Source: Sinomicrobium soli (GTDB taxonomy: Bacteria; Bacteroidota; Bacteroidia; Flavobacteriales; Flavobacteriaceae). Taken from it: 64,000 nt of DNA. Position numbers and translations under genes: made by a program. The notes beneath the pieces were generated by a model that saw nothing but the letters and a program-made list of their open reading frames with translations, was not told the origin of the DNA and did not search any database. The stretch is from NCBI RefSeq assembly GCF_003285545.1, contig NZ_QLNV01000017.1, forward strand, positions 1-64,000, read 5' to 3'. Shown piece by piece: positions 36,439 through 45,026 of this stretch (position 1 is its first letter; every line of letters starts with the position of its first letter).

Positions 36439-37617
36439 TTACGGCCTTTCCACGATAAGTGCCGAGGCGCCTCCGCCTCCGTTACAGATGGCGGCGGCAC
36501 CGGTTTTTGCATTGTTCTGTTTCAGCACGTGGATCAGGGTAACCAGTATCCTGGCTCCCGAGCATCCCAGCGGATGTCCCAGTGATACCGCTCCTCCGTT
36601 TACATTGACCCGGTCGGCACTCAGCCCGAGTATCTTCATATTGGCGAGGCCTACTACCGAAAAAGCTTCGTTAAACTCGAAATAATCGACCTCTTCCAGT
36701 GCTATTCCAGCCTTGTCCAATGCTTTGGGAAGGGCTTTTGCCGGGGCAGTGGTAAACCATTCCGGTTCCTGTGCGGCATCGGCATATCCCCTGACCACCG
36801 CAAGGGGAGTAAGCCCGAGTTCCAGGGCCTTGTCCTCACTCATCAGTACCAGGGCGGCAGCCCCGTCGTTGATGGTGGAGGCATTGGCCGCGGTTACGGT
36901 ACCGTCTTTGGTAAATGCAGGGCGCAGCGAAGGGATCTTTTCCAGGATCACATTTTTGTATTCTTCGTCTTCACGGATGACTACCGGGTCTCCCTTGCGC
37001 TGAGGAACTTCTACCGGGATTACTTCGTCGGCAAATTTTCCCTCTTTCCACGCGCCGGCCGATCTTTGGTACGACTGTATGGCAAAGTGGTCCTGGTCTT
37101 CCCGCGAGAAACCGTATTCCGCTGCGCAGGCATCGCCGCAGACGCCCATGGCATTGTGGTCGTAAGCATCGGTAAGGCCGTCTTTCTGCATACCGTCTTC
37201 CAGGGTGGCCGGGCCGAATTTGACGCCTTTTCTCATGTGTACGTAATGTGGAATGGCGCTCATGTTTTCCATGCCTCCGGCCACGACCACCTGTGCATCG
37301 CCCAGAGCTATGGCCTGGGCGGCCTGCATTACGGCTTTCATACCACTGGCGCAGACCTTGTTTACGGTAGTACACGGGGTACTGCTGGGTATACCGGCAA
37401 ATATGGCTGCCTGTCTTGCGGGGGCCTGGCCGTTGCCAGCCTGCACCACATTGCCCATAAGGACTTCATCGACCAGGGCGGGGTCGAGGTTTATTTTTTC
37501 CAGCGCTCCCTTTATGGCCAGGGCCCCCAGTTTTGGGGCCGGGATGCCCGAAAGCCCTCCCAGAAAACTCCCGATAGGGGTCCGTACCGCCGATACGATA
37601 ACTACTTTTTTTGACAT
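36439..37617 (-). CDS. acetyl-CoA C-acyltransferase (thiolase)
   Basis: A 392-aa thiolase. The nucleophilic cysteine is Cys89 in NKVCASGMKAV, and the second and third catalytic residues are His348 in GHPLGCSG and Cys378 in CNGGGG. The N-terminal VRTPIGSFLGGLSG and length fit the biosynthetic/degradative acetyl-CoA acetyltransferase group. It condenses or cleaves acetoacetyl-CoA-type substrates in the cytoplasm. Direction and chain-length preference are not fixed by sequence. No beta-oxidation partners are adjacent. Confidence 0.93.
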   Translation of the reverse strand: MSKKVVIVSAVRTPIGSFLGGLSGIPAPKLGALAIKGALEKINLDPALVDEVLMGNVVQAGNGQAPARQAAIFAGIPSSTPCTTVNKVCASGMKAVMQAAQAIALGDAQVVVAGGMENMSAIPHYVHMRKGVKFGPATLEDGMQKDGLTDAYDHNAMGVCGDACAAEYGFSREDQDHFAIQSYQRSAGAWKEGKFADEVIPVEVPQRKGDPVVIREDEEYKNVILEKIPSLRPAFTKDGTVTAANASTINDGAAALVLMSEDKALELGLTPLAVVRGYADAAQEPEWFTTAPAKALPKALDKAGIALEEVDYFEFNEAFSVVGLANMKILGLSADRVNVNGGAVSLGHPLGCSGARILVTLIHVLKQNNAKTGAAAICNGGGGASALIVERP

Positions 37618-37814
37618 TTTTCGCTATTTTAGTGTTTAGTGTGTATTCGGTTCACTCCGCCCGTCCCTTCGCATATTCCTTTTGCCCCGTATTTTTGTTT
37701 TTCCCGGAAACAGCCCGGGGATAGCCTTTGTGGGTTTGCTGACTTTTCCCGCCGGAAAGGTCTACCATGCGAATTTAAAGAAAATCGGGCTATTAGTCCG
37801 GTCTTTAAATGCGG

Positions 37815-38393
37815 TTATTCACCCGTTTCGATGTTTTTCGGACATTTCCGGAGGATTTTTTTTGCCCTCGACCGGTATGCCGCAGTGTGGTGGTGATAGC
37901 CCTGTTCCAGGACGGGGCGCAATTGCGGATGTATCCAGGATATCCTGGTACCGAGGAGGTACAGGCAGTGCATGGCATACGCTTTCAGGGCTACCTTTTC
38001 ATCGGCTATCAGCCAGTCAAAGCACACTTCGGCAAGCGTATTCAGGTGCTGGCGGGTAAGTCGTTTTTTCACAGTGTTCGGTTTGCGGTCAAAGTAACGG
38101 TCACACAGCAACTCGCATATTTTCCCGCAGGAACGTTTGGCGCCGTCGGCTTTCAGCGACCGGAGCCCGCCGATAAAAATGTCGATATGGGGGAGTATCC
38201 GGTCCGGTTTTTTAATACATACGAATTCCAACACCCATGCGGCTTTTGCAGCATACTGCGGATCGCCGGAAAAACAGGCTGCCAGCAGTTCGGGGAAGAG
38301 GGCAGGGGTGGCCAGGACCTCGTCGGAGAGTTTTTTCCGGTTTTCTCTCAGGGCATTGACGCAGGTGAGTTTGTCGTAAATGAGATTGCTCAT
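37815..38393 (-). CDS. conserved alpha-helical repeat protein
   Basis: A 192-aa, almost wholly alpha-helical protein. Paired helices such as PELLAACFSGDPQYAAKAAWVLEFV and LNTLAEVCFDWLIADEKVALKAYAMHCLYLLG (shown in parts) suggest HEAT-like repeats. Similar flavobacterial proteins are sometimes labelled adenylosuccinate lyase, which this sequence does not support because none of the lyase signature motifs is present. Its ATG overlaps the stop of the sirtuin gene by 4 nt (38390-38393), so the two are translationally coupled. Function unknown; a scaffold or binding partner of the sirtuin is a possibility. Confidence 0.55.
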   Translation of the reverse strand: MSNLIYDKLTCVNALRENRKKLSDEVLATPALFPELLAACFSGDPQYAAKAAWVLEFVCIKKPDRILPHIDIFIGGLRSLKADGAKRSCGKICELLCDRYFDRKPNTVKKRLTRQHLNTLAEVCFDWLIADEKVALKAYAMHCLYLLGTRISWIHPQLRPVLEQGYHHHTAAYRSRAKKILRKCPKNIETGE

Positions 38394-39094
38394 CGATCTG
38401 GTGTTTTGAGGTGTGTAATGGCCCGGGCTACGCCGGTAGTGGCCTTTTCGGGGATTACGATAAGCCCGGGAAAGCTTCTGGTATCGATATTGGGGGCAGG
38501 GTCTATAAAGTATACGGGAATCCCCCCGGGGGCATAACCGATAAGCCCGGCTGCGGGATAGACCTGCATGGAGGTGCCTATGACCATGACGATATCTGCC
38601 TGCGAAATTTCCGCAATGGCGGCGGGGATCATGGGTACGTCTTCACCGAACCATACGATATGCGGGCGGAGCTGGTGGAGGTGTTCGCAGAAGTCACCGG
38701 GCAGGATGTCTTTTCGCCAGTCGTATACCAGGTCCCCGTCAAAGGTACTCCTGGCCTTTAGCAGTTCACCGTGAAGGTGTATGACATGCCGGCTGCCGGC
38801 TCTTTCGTGAAGATCATCCACATTCTGTGTGATAATACATACCTGGTATTCCTCCTGTAAGGCTGCCAGGTCGTGATGGGCCCGGTTGGGAGATACTTCG
38901 AGCAGCTGTTTTCTTCTCTTGTTGTAGAAGTCCAGGACCAGTGCCGGGTTTTTGCGAAACCCCTCCGGGGAGGCCACTTCCATGACATCGTGGCCTTCCC
39001 AGAGCCCGTTGGCATCCCGGAAGGTACTGATCCCGCTTTCGGCACTGATCCCCGCACCGGTGAGGACTACTATTTTATCTGCTTTCGTTTTCAT
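38390..39094 (-). CDS. Sir2-family NAD-dependent protein deacylase
   Basis: A 234-aa sirtuin. The NAD-binding motif GAGISAESGISTFRD (13-27), the TQNVDDLHERAG motif (89-100) and the catalytic His108 in HLHGE are intact. Tyr57 and Arg60/61 in FYNKRRKQ correspond to the acidic acyl-pocket residues of SIRT5/CobB-type desuccinylases. The zinc-ribbon cysteines are missing: only Cys86 and Cys136 occur. The ATG at 39094 gives the standard N-terminus; the upstream extension to 39208 is AT-rich and unconserved. The gene is coupled to the helical-repeat gene by a 4-nt overlap. Confidence 0.88.
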   Translation of the reverse strand: MKTKADKIVVLTGAGISAESGISTFRDANGLWEGHDVMEVASPEGFRKNPALVLDFYNKRRKQLLEVSPNRAHHDLAALQEEYQVCIITQNVDDLHERAGSRHVIHLHGELLKARSTFDGDLVYDWRKDILPGDFCEHLHQLRPHIVWFGEDVPMIPAAIAEISQADIVMVIGTSMQVYPAAGLIGYAPGGIPVYFIDPAPNIDTRSFPGLIVIPEKATTGVARAITHLKTPDR

Positions 39095-39442
39095 ACCTGC
39101 GTTATTCTCTCCAGGTTTTAAAATATACCCTGGGATGATAAAATTAAAAAAAAAAGCGACAGTGTTCGAACAGGCGTTCACGTTTAATATGATAGCGATG
39201 GGATTCATGTATTTCTGAACCCGTTGTGACTTGTATTGGTTCTTAAAATCATAAGCCGAAATGGATTTGATATTAAAATAATTGGTAAATTTGATAAATA
39301 AGTTTCTTATTGCTTGTTCAAGTCTGTCGGGTAGATTAAAAATTTATTTTCTGTGGCTGTCTATGAAAATTTATGGAAACTAAAGTAGTTGTAATACAAT
39401 TTCGAGGATTTATATCCTCAACTTAAAACAAACATTAAGGAG
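39095..39442. other. AT-rich non-coding stretch before a toxin-antitoxin pair
   Basis: This 348-bp region changes from the moderate GC of the neighbours to markedly AT-rich sequence from about 39120 on. No gene, tRNA or clear promoter consensus was found. The composition continues through the next two genes and suggests acquired DNA. Confidence 0.5.
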
Positions 39443-39610
39443 ATGACGGTAGTAATCACTAAAAATAACTCCAAAAACGTGACTAAGATCCTAACTGAAA
39501 AGCTAAAAAGGAAGAATAAAAAAGGGAACTTAGCCAACCATTATGGAAAGTTGAAAAGAAAAATTGACGGATTAGAATATCAAATTGCAATAAGAGAAAA
39601 TGAAGATTGA
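39443..39610 (+). CDS. small VapB-like antitoxin candidate
   Basis: A 55-aa basic protein starting MTVVITKNNSKNVTKILTEK, preceded by AAGGAG (39436-39441), one of the few strong ribosome-binding sites in the window. Its stop codon overlaps the PIN-toxin start by 11 nt (39600-39610), a hallmark of type II toxin-antitoxin operons. The sequence is helical and lysine-rich (LKRKNKKGNLANHYGKLKRK) and lacks an obvious DNA-binding motif. The antitoxin role rests on position and overlap. Confidence 0.65.
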   Translation: MTVVITKNNSKNVTKILTEKLKRKNKKGNLANHYGKLKRKIDGLEYQIAIRENED

Positions 39611-39965
39611 TTTTATTGCAGACACAAATTTTTTGATCTATGTTCATGAAGGGAATAAGATAATCGAACCTTTTTTGGAGTATGATTTTGGTATCTCCTT
39701 CGTTTCCGAGGTTGAATTGCTGGGATTTAATGGAATTACAAAATCTGAAGAAGATAAGTTAAAACGACTTATAGGTGATTGTTTTGGCATTGAATGGAAC
39801 GCGAAGATCAAAGAAGAGACGATTAAAATGAGGAGAGAATACAATATTAAATTGCCTGATGCTATTGTTGCTTCCACTTCTTTGGTTTATGGAGTTCCTT
39901 TAGTTACAGCTGACAAAGGTTTTTCTAAAATTAAGGAACTTGACTTGATTCTGATTGAAATCTGA
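39600..39965 (+). CDS. PIN-domain toxin (VapC-like)
   Basis: A 121-aa PIN-domain ribonuclease. The acidic active-site set is visible: Asp8 in ADTNFLI, Glu39 in SEVEL, Asp87 in LPDAIVAS and Asp105 in VTADKGF. The length and order fit VapC toxins, which cleave tRNA or rRNA. It overlaps the small upstream gene and is AT-rich compared with its neighbours. A broken trmH gene begins 20 bp downstream, suggesting that insertion of this module disturbed the locus. Confidence 0.85.
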   Translation: MKIDFIADTNFLIYVHEGNKIIEPFLEYDFGISFVSEVELLGFNGITKSEEDKLKRLIGDCFGIEWNAKIKEETIKMRREYNIKLPDAIVASTSLVYGVPLVTADKGFSKIKELDLILIEI

Positions 39966-39985
39966 TAAACATTCAGAAATACATC

Positions 39986-40293
39986 ATGACAGATCTGGCT
40001 TTACTGGAATACCTGGAGGGTTTTTTAACCGAAGCGCGCAGGGCGAAATTCAGGGAAATACTGTCCCGGAGGACAAGGCATTTTACCATAGCCATGCAGG
40101 ATGTGTTCCAGATGCACAATGCCAGTGCGGTAATACGCAGTTGTGATGTTTTCGGAATACAGGACATACACATCATAGAAGAGCGGTTCAGCAAGCGGCT
40201 CGACAAGAATATTGCCATGGGCGCCCAGAAGTGGGTGGATGTGCATACCTAAGTATAGATGATGTGCTGAAGAGGTATTACCGGGAAGATTGA
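39986..40293 (+). pseudogene. trmH: broken tRNA 2'-O-methyltransferase (TrmH/SpoU family)
   Basis: The first 88 codons (39986-40252) encode the N-terminus of TrmH: LEYLEGFLTEARRAKFREIL, RTRHFTIAMQDVFQMHNASAVIRSCDVFGIQDIHIIE (shown in parts) and GAQKWVDVHT. A stop follows at 40250. In the next frame the expected continuation SIDDVLKRYYRED is readable to a TGA at 40293, so a frameshift lies near 40250. The SAM-binding knot domain of a normal protein (about 220 aa) is missing altogether: the reading ends 8 bp before the convergent gene. The gene is therefore frameshifted and truncated. Confidence 0.8.
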
Positions 40294-40300
40294 ACCCTGG

Positions 40301-41068
40301 CTATTCGTCTATACGGTTCAATACCTTGTATTCTTCATAGCAATCGTGAATGGCGTCGAGGATCTGCAGGTCGTTGGCGGTACGTATGAAGTCTTTGGAA
40401 TAATTACAGTTTCTCAGGATCTCGTCGATATCCACTTTTTCGAGCTGCAACAGTTCCGACAGGGTTTCGCGGTCAAATTTTGAGGCCAGCAGGTTTCTTA
40501 TTTCATCATTTTCCTTTACTTTTCTCAGTTTGCGCATTTCCTTTGCCTTTTTTCCGAAGACATTATGGAGGAAATCGACAGGATTGAATATGGCCCCGAG
40601 TACCTTCGAAATGGCTCCCGGATTGGCACTACCCGCCTCATACCCCTTGGGCAGTCCGGAAATGCTGTAGCGGCCTGCCGTATTGATAGGAATATTTTTG
40701 GCGTCTATCTCGAGATATCCCGTGAGCCTGTAGGGCCTTACCACGACTTCTTCGAGGGCATAGGCCAGCTCGGTGAGCCCTATCCGGGTGTTGCCGAATT
40801 TAAGCATGTCGTTGGTTACCCTGACCTTGATGGATTTAAACCCCAGGAAGGAGAGGTACAGGGTATCGTTGGCGCTGGCAGGAATATCGAAGGTCCCCCT
40901 GCCGTCGGTCACCGTACCGATCACCTGGTTGAGGTTCACGACGTGTACGTTGTCCAGCGGGGCATCGGTACTGGTGTTGAATACCACCCCGTGAAGACTT
41001 CCGCTTTCCTGTGAAAAACAGTAGACAGTACATAACAAGGTTATAATGAAAGAAATGGTCTTATTCAC
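40301..41068 (-). CDS. carboxypeptidase-regulatory-like domain protein
   Basis: A 255-aa exported protein. The signal peptide (1-19) precedes a CarboxypepD_reg-like beta-sandwich (about residues 24-105) with GVVFNTSTDAPLDNVHV, GTVTDGRGTFDIP and LYLSFLGFKSIKV. The domain resembles the N-terminal extension of TonB-dependent receptors, but no receptor follows. The rest (about 120-255) is helical and basic and not recognised. It is probably periplasmic; ligand and role unknown. The truncated trmH ends 8 bp from its stop codon. Confidence 0.65.
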   Translation of the reverse strand: MNKTISFIITLLCTVYCFSQESGSLHGVVFNTSTDAPLDNVHVVNLNQVIGTVTDGRGTFDIPASANDTLYLSFLGFKSIKVRVTNDMLKFGNTRIGLTELAYALEEVVVRPYRLTGYLEIDAKNIPINTAGRYSISGLPKGYEAGSANPGAISKVLGAIFNPVDFLHNVFGKKAKEMRKLRKVKENDEIRNLLASKFDRETLSELLQLEKVDIDEILRNCNYSKDFIRTANDLQILDAIHDCYEEYKVLNRIDE

Positions 41069-41233
41069 GGATCAATTAGTTTTTCCCGGGGGGTTCAGGA
41101 CGGTGTCGTGATCTTTTCACAAGGACCCTGCTTCTCCTGAAAAGCCCTTTTTACCGGGGTTAGTCCCGGGGCTAAAAATACTAAACGAAAATTAAAAAAG
41201 AGGATAAACCTTTACTTTTTTAATATACAATTA

Positions 41234-41292
41234 ACAGCCGTGAACCGTCGGTTTTACGGGTTGCGCAATCACCATATAGGGTTCACGGCTGT
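41234..41292 (-). terminator. inverted repeat after the helicase gene
   Basis: A perfect 13-bp inverted repeat (41234-41246 with 41280-41292) with a 33-nt loop, about 90 bp beyond the stop of the minus-strand DEAD-box gene. An AT-rich tail follows on that strand. It may terminate transcription, though the long loop is unusual. The rest of the 311-bp gap contains no gene. Confidence 0.4.
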
Positions 41293-41379
41293 CTGTATCT
41301 GTACGGTCGGGATGCTTTGCGACCCTGCCGGTATTACAGTGTTATAGGGGAAAGGTACGGAATAACCGGTTCCGGTGGC

Positions 41380-43101
41380 TTACCATTTGCGTTTTTTCCC
41401 TTTTTTCCCTTTTTTGCCGAACCCTCCGCGGTCTGAGGAGAAAGATTTTCCCCGGCCTTTGTTTTTGCCGCGGTTTTTGCGTCCTCCGCCACCGGGATTC
41501 TGGGAGATCTCGATATTGATAAAACGCCCGTCCATTTTAAAGTCCGTAAAGATCCCCAGTATGGTTTCGGTGTATTCGGCACCGGTATTGAAGAAGGAAA
41601 AACTTTCCTTGACATCGACCCTGAAAATATCGTCGCGCCCGAGCTCTTCTACGGTAGCCCTCAAAAAATCCTTGAGGGTCCTCCAGTCGTAGCCGTCGCG
41701 TTCGCCTATATTGATAAAATAACGGACACTTCCTTCCTGGGGCAGGTCACCGCCCTGGGCGTTTTCTCTGGAGTTGCTGCTTACGTTGAGGTCTTTGGCC
41801 TTCTTGTAGTAATTGAAGAACCTGCCGAATTCTACCGATACCATTTTCTTGATCAGCTCTTCCCTGTCGATATCCCTGAGCACGTCGTTGATGGCCGGGA
41901 GGTAGTGGTTTACCTCTTCGTTGATCTCCGTGTTCTTGATCTTGCTGGCCAGGTGGTAGAGCTGAATTTCGCAGATCTCCATACTGCTCGGAATTTTCTT
42001 GGCTTCGAACTGTTTCTTGATGATCTTTTCGATGGCCTTGATCTTCCGCAATTCGCTTTTGGCCAGGATAACCATGGAGATCCCCGATTTACCTGCCCGT
42101 CCGGTACGCCCGCTGCGGTGATTATAGGTTTCCACCTCATCCGGAAGCTGGTAGTTGATCACATGGGTAATATCGTCTACATCAATTCCCCTTGCGGCAA
42201 CATCGGTAGCCACCAGCATCTGTATCTGCCGGGTCCGGAAAGACCTCATCACCATATCGCGCTGGTTCTGGCTCAGGTCGCCGTGCAACGCTGCGGCATT
42301 ATACCCGTCTTCGATCAGTTTTTCCGCCACGTTCTGGGTGTCTCTCTTGGTACGGCAGAAAACTACCGAAAATATGTCCGGGTTGGCGTCGGCCAGGCGT
42401 TTCAGGGCCAGGTACCGGTCGCGGCCGTGAACCAGGTAATACTCGTGTTGTACCGTATCGGTCCCCGAATTTTTGGCGCCTACCGTAATCTCTTCGGGAT
42501 GCGACATGAATTTCTTTGCTATGGCAGCCACTTCCTTCGGCATGGTCGCCGAAAACAGCCATGTGTTTTTTTCGGCAGGGGTATGGGAGAGGATGGAAGA
42601 AATATCTTCATAAAATCCCATGTTCAGCATTTCGTCGGCCTCGTCGAGTATGCAGTAATCGATATGGGTGATATCCACCATGCGGCGGTTGATCATATCC
42701 TGCATTCGTCCGGGAGTAGCTACGATAATCTGTGCCCCCCGTTTTACTTCCCTGGCCTGTTCGGTGATACTGGCCCCTCCGTATATGGCCACCACGCGGA
42801 GCCCTTTGACATATTTGGAATAGTTTTTAAGTTCGTTGGTGATCTGCAGGCATAATTCCCGTGTGGGAGACAGTATGAGTCCCTGCGTGGTCTTGTCTCC
42901 GGAATTGATCTTCTGGATCAGCGGAAAGCCGAATGCTGCGGTCTTTCCGGTCCCGGTTTGCGCCAGTGCTACCATATCAGTATCGTCGGCAAGCAGGACT
43001 GGAATGGCTTTTTCCTGTACTTCGGAGGGAGTCTCGAATCCCATGTCTTCAATAGCGCTTAAAAGCTCTTCGCCAAGTCCTAATTGTTCAAATCTGTTCA
43101 T
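41380..43101 (-). CDS. DEAD-box ATP-dependent RNA helicase, DeaD/CsdA-like
   Basis: A 573-aa RNA helicase. The core has the Q-motif (FETPSEVQEKAIPVLL), motif I AQTGTGKTAA, motif II DEAD (from residue 153), motif III SAT, and motif VI HRSGRTGRAGKSG. A DbpA-type RNA-binding domain follows (about 470-545, VRYFINIGERDGYDW). The C-terminus (about 548-573) is a short Gly/Lys/Arg tail. It should remodel structured RNA, for example in ribosome assembly or at low temperature. The start at 43101 gives MNRFEQLGLGEEL, the usual beginning; the upstream ATG at 43125 lies over the promoter. Confidence 0.92.
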   Translation of the reverse strand: MNRFEQLGLGEELLSAIEDMGFETPSEVQEKAIPVLLADDTDMVALAQTGTGKTAAFGFPLIQKINSGDKTTQGLILSPTRELCLQITNELKNYSKYVKGLRVVAIYGGASITEQAREVKRGAQIIVATPGRMQDMINRRMVDITHIDYCILDEADEMLNMGFYEDISSILSHTPAEKNTWLFSATMPKEVAAIAKKFMSHPEEITVGAKNSGTDTVQHEYYLVHGRDRYLALKRLADANPDIFSVVFCRTKRDTQNVAEKLIEDGYNAAALHGDLSQNQRDMVMRSFRTRQIQMLVATDVAARGIDVDDITHVINYQLPDEVETYNHRSGRTGRAGKSGISMVILAKSELRKIKAIEKIIKKQFEAKKIPSSMEICEIQLYHLASKIKNTEINEEVNHYLPAINDVLRDIDREELIKKMVSVEFGRFFNYYKKAKDLNVSSNSRENAQGGDLPQEGSVRYFINIGERDGYDWRTLKDFLRATVEELGRDDIFRVDVKESFSFFNTGAEYTETILGIFTDFKMDGRFINIEISQNPGGGGRKNRGKNKGRGKSFSSDRGGFGKKGKKGKKRKW

Positions 43102-43122
43102 AAATAAAATTAAAATAAGGGG

Positions 43123-43130
43123 CAAAGGTA
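43123..43130 (-). promoter_or_regulatory. -7 element of the helicase gene
   Basis: TACCTTTG on the minus strand, 21 nt before the start codon. The -33 region is not convincing. Confidence 0.45.
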
Positions 43131-43508
43131 CTCTTTATTCGCGTTTAATGACTATTTTTTTGGCAATAATTTAACCGCGGCTTTTGAAGTTAAAGGTATT
43201 GTTTATGATATAGTTATATGTTTTTCGACAATGATTTTTTTGCTTTTGGCAGGCATGGTCTCCGGCCCGGACCAAAAATATGGGGGAGAGGAACAGATGG
43301 ACAATTCCTGTTCTATGTGTTAAAAAACACGGGATTATCTCCTGGTATTCCACACCTGGGACGGCTGCGGAGGTGTAAGGATTTGTCTGCCCTTTCGGGT
43401 TGGCAGAGTCGGGAGGACGGCCAAAATTTTCGGGAAGGGAGGAATAATCATTACTGCTTTATCGTATATTGCAGCACTTTTTTCGTAAGGGTAAAGGATC
43501 GCATTGTT
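43131..43508. other. 378-bp divergent intergenic region
   Basis: Separates the helicase and the PAP2 gene. No gene or clear promoter for the plus-strand gene was recognised. An open frame reading through it into PAP2 shows no conserved sequence. Confidence 0.4.
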
Positions 43509-44387
43509 ATGAGAGTAATTATACTGTTTTTCTCGTTTGTCACTGTATTGGGAATTTATTTGTCAGATACTGCAGGGTATGCCCAAACCCGTTTTCCGGA
43601 AGAACCTTCCGAAAAAGAAAAGACAGGAGAGCAAACCTTCTGGCAGATGTTCAAATACGACGGTGCCAGTATTTTTGGTGGAATGGGGCATGCATATAGC
43701 CGTCCTTTTCACTGGAAAGGGGATGACTGGCTGGTTTTCGGTGGTGTCATGGCCGGAACGGGACTGGTATTTCTGGCCGACCGGGAGACCAGTGATTTTT
43801 TTATGAGACAGGCCGATGATGTTCCCGGAGTGATCAGGGATTACGGCTGGTATTACGGCAGCCCCCAGAACAATTATATGCTTACGGGAGCTGTTTATCT
43901 TACCGGGTTGTTTACCAAAAGTGAGAAATGGAGGCGTACGGGAGTACTGCTGATCTCTTCGGCCAGTACGGCCGGGCTGTTGCAGCAGGTGAGCAAGCTG
44001 GCGGTAGGACGGGCAAGGCCCAGAACGGGAAAGTCGAAAGATACTTTTGACCCTTTTCCGGACAATTCCGATTATCATTCCTTCCCTTCGGGGCATGCCA
44101 TATTATCGTTTACCAATGCTTATGCCCTGGCCAAACTTGTGAACAACCCCTGGGCCAAGGCCGGAATTTATACCGTGGGGCTTATTCCTCCCGTATCCCG
44201 GTTATGGGAAGGAGCGCACTGGCTTTCCGACGTGGTGCTCAGCCTGGCGATCAGTGTGGCTACGGTAGAGGCCATAGACCACTACCTGGATTCCAGGTAT
44301 GATTCGCCCTATGCGCAAAAGAAAAACAGGATCTCCTGGAATTTTAATGTAGGTGCCGGGACCGTAGGTATAGTGGGAACGTTTTAA
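43509..44387 (+). CDS. PAP2-family phosphatase
   Basis: A 292-aa protein with an N-terminal signal/anchor (residues 1-25) and the three PAP2 phosphatase signatures: KLAVGRARPR (163-172), FPSGHAI (192-198) and SRLWEGAHWLSD (230-241), with the catalytic His196 and His237. The family dephosphorylates lipid phosphates such as phosphatidic acid or undecaprenyl pyrophosphate on the outer face of the inner membrane. It has few hydrophobic helices, so it may be periplasmic. The ATG at 43509 is the one that begins the signal peptide. Confidence 0.85.
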   Translation: MRVIILFFSFVTVLGIYLSDTAGYAQTRFPEEPSEKEKTGEQTFWQMFKYDGASIFGGMGHAYSRPFHWKGDDWLVFGGVMAGTGLVFLADRETSDFFMRQADDVPGVIRDYGWYYGSPQNNYMLTGAVYLTGLFTKSEKWRRTGVLLISSASTAGLLQQVSKLAVGRARPRTGKSKDTFDPFPDNSDYHSFPSGHAILSFTNAYALAKLVNNPWAKAGIYTVGLIPPVSRLWEGAHWLSDVVLSLAISVATVEAIDHYLDSRYDSPYAQKKNRISWNFNVGAGTVGIVGTF

Positions 44388-44422
44388 AGGCGGGTACGGG
44401 TAAAGCATAACCGGCGCTGATC

Positions 44423-44995
44423 TCAGCCTTTCAGGAAATCTATAAGAAGCCTGATGGCCTTTCCCCGGTGCCCGATACGGTTTTTGGTGTCCAGCGTAAG
44501 CTGGGCAAAAGTTTCCGTATATCCGTCAGGCAGAAATACAGGGTCATAACCAAAGCCCTGGTCTCCCCGTTTCTTTTCCGTGATCTGCCCTTCTGCGATA
44601 CCTTCAAAGAGCCTGGTCTCTCCCCTGAGATGAAGGGCGATAACGGTCTTGAACCGGGCACTCCTGTTTTCCTTGTCCTGCAGTTCCGAAAGCAGTTTCT
44701 CCATATTGGCTTCGGCATTTTTTGCTGCTCCCGCATAGCGTGCCGAATACACTCCGGGCGCCCCGTTAAGGGCTTCAACTTCGAGCCCGGTATCGTCTGC
44801 AAAGCAATCGTATCCATAGTTTTCCCGGATATAATCCGCTTTTTGCACGGCATTTCCGGCGATGGTATCGGCTGTTTCCGGGATGTCTTCTCGGCAGTTG
44901 ATATCATCGAGGCTCAGCAGGGTGATATCAGGAGGAAGCAGTGACTGTACTTCTTTTAACTTGTTGAGGTTATGGGTGGCAAAAACCAGTTTCAT
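44423..44995 (-). CDS. rdgB: non-canonical purine NTP pyrophosphatase
   Basis: A 190-aa RdgB/HAM1 protein hydrolysing dITP, ITP and XTP to monophosphates, removing mutagenic purines. Motifs are [13 protein letters not shown] (substrate loop), [23 protein letters not shown] (catalytic Asp and substrate contacts, shown in parts), QGFGYDPVF and the C-terminal NRIGHRGKA. Length is typical. It ends 31 bp after rlmH starts its own frame on the same strand, with rlmH upstream. Confidence 0.95.
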   Translation of the reverse strand: MKLVFATHNLNKLKEVQSLLPPDITLLSLDDINCREDIPETADTIAGNAVQKADYIRENYGYDCFADDTGLEVEALNGAPGVYSARYAGAAKNAEANMEKLLSELQDKENRSARFKTVIALHLRGETRLFEGIAEGQITEKKRGDQGFGYDPVFLPDGYTETFAQLTLDTKNRIGHRGKAIRLLIDFLKG

Positions 44996-45026
44996 ATCGT
45001 GTATTTTTTGGTACCTCCGGATTTTT

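Noticed and set aside
37639-38537. Plus-strand frames opposite the helical-repeat and sirtuin genes
   Set aside because: They are antisense shadows of two conserved coupled genes and contain no independent protein pattern.
43218-43508. N-terminal extension of the PAP2 frame
   Set aside because: It adds 97 residues without conservation before an evident signal peptide that begins at 43509.
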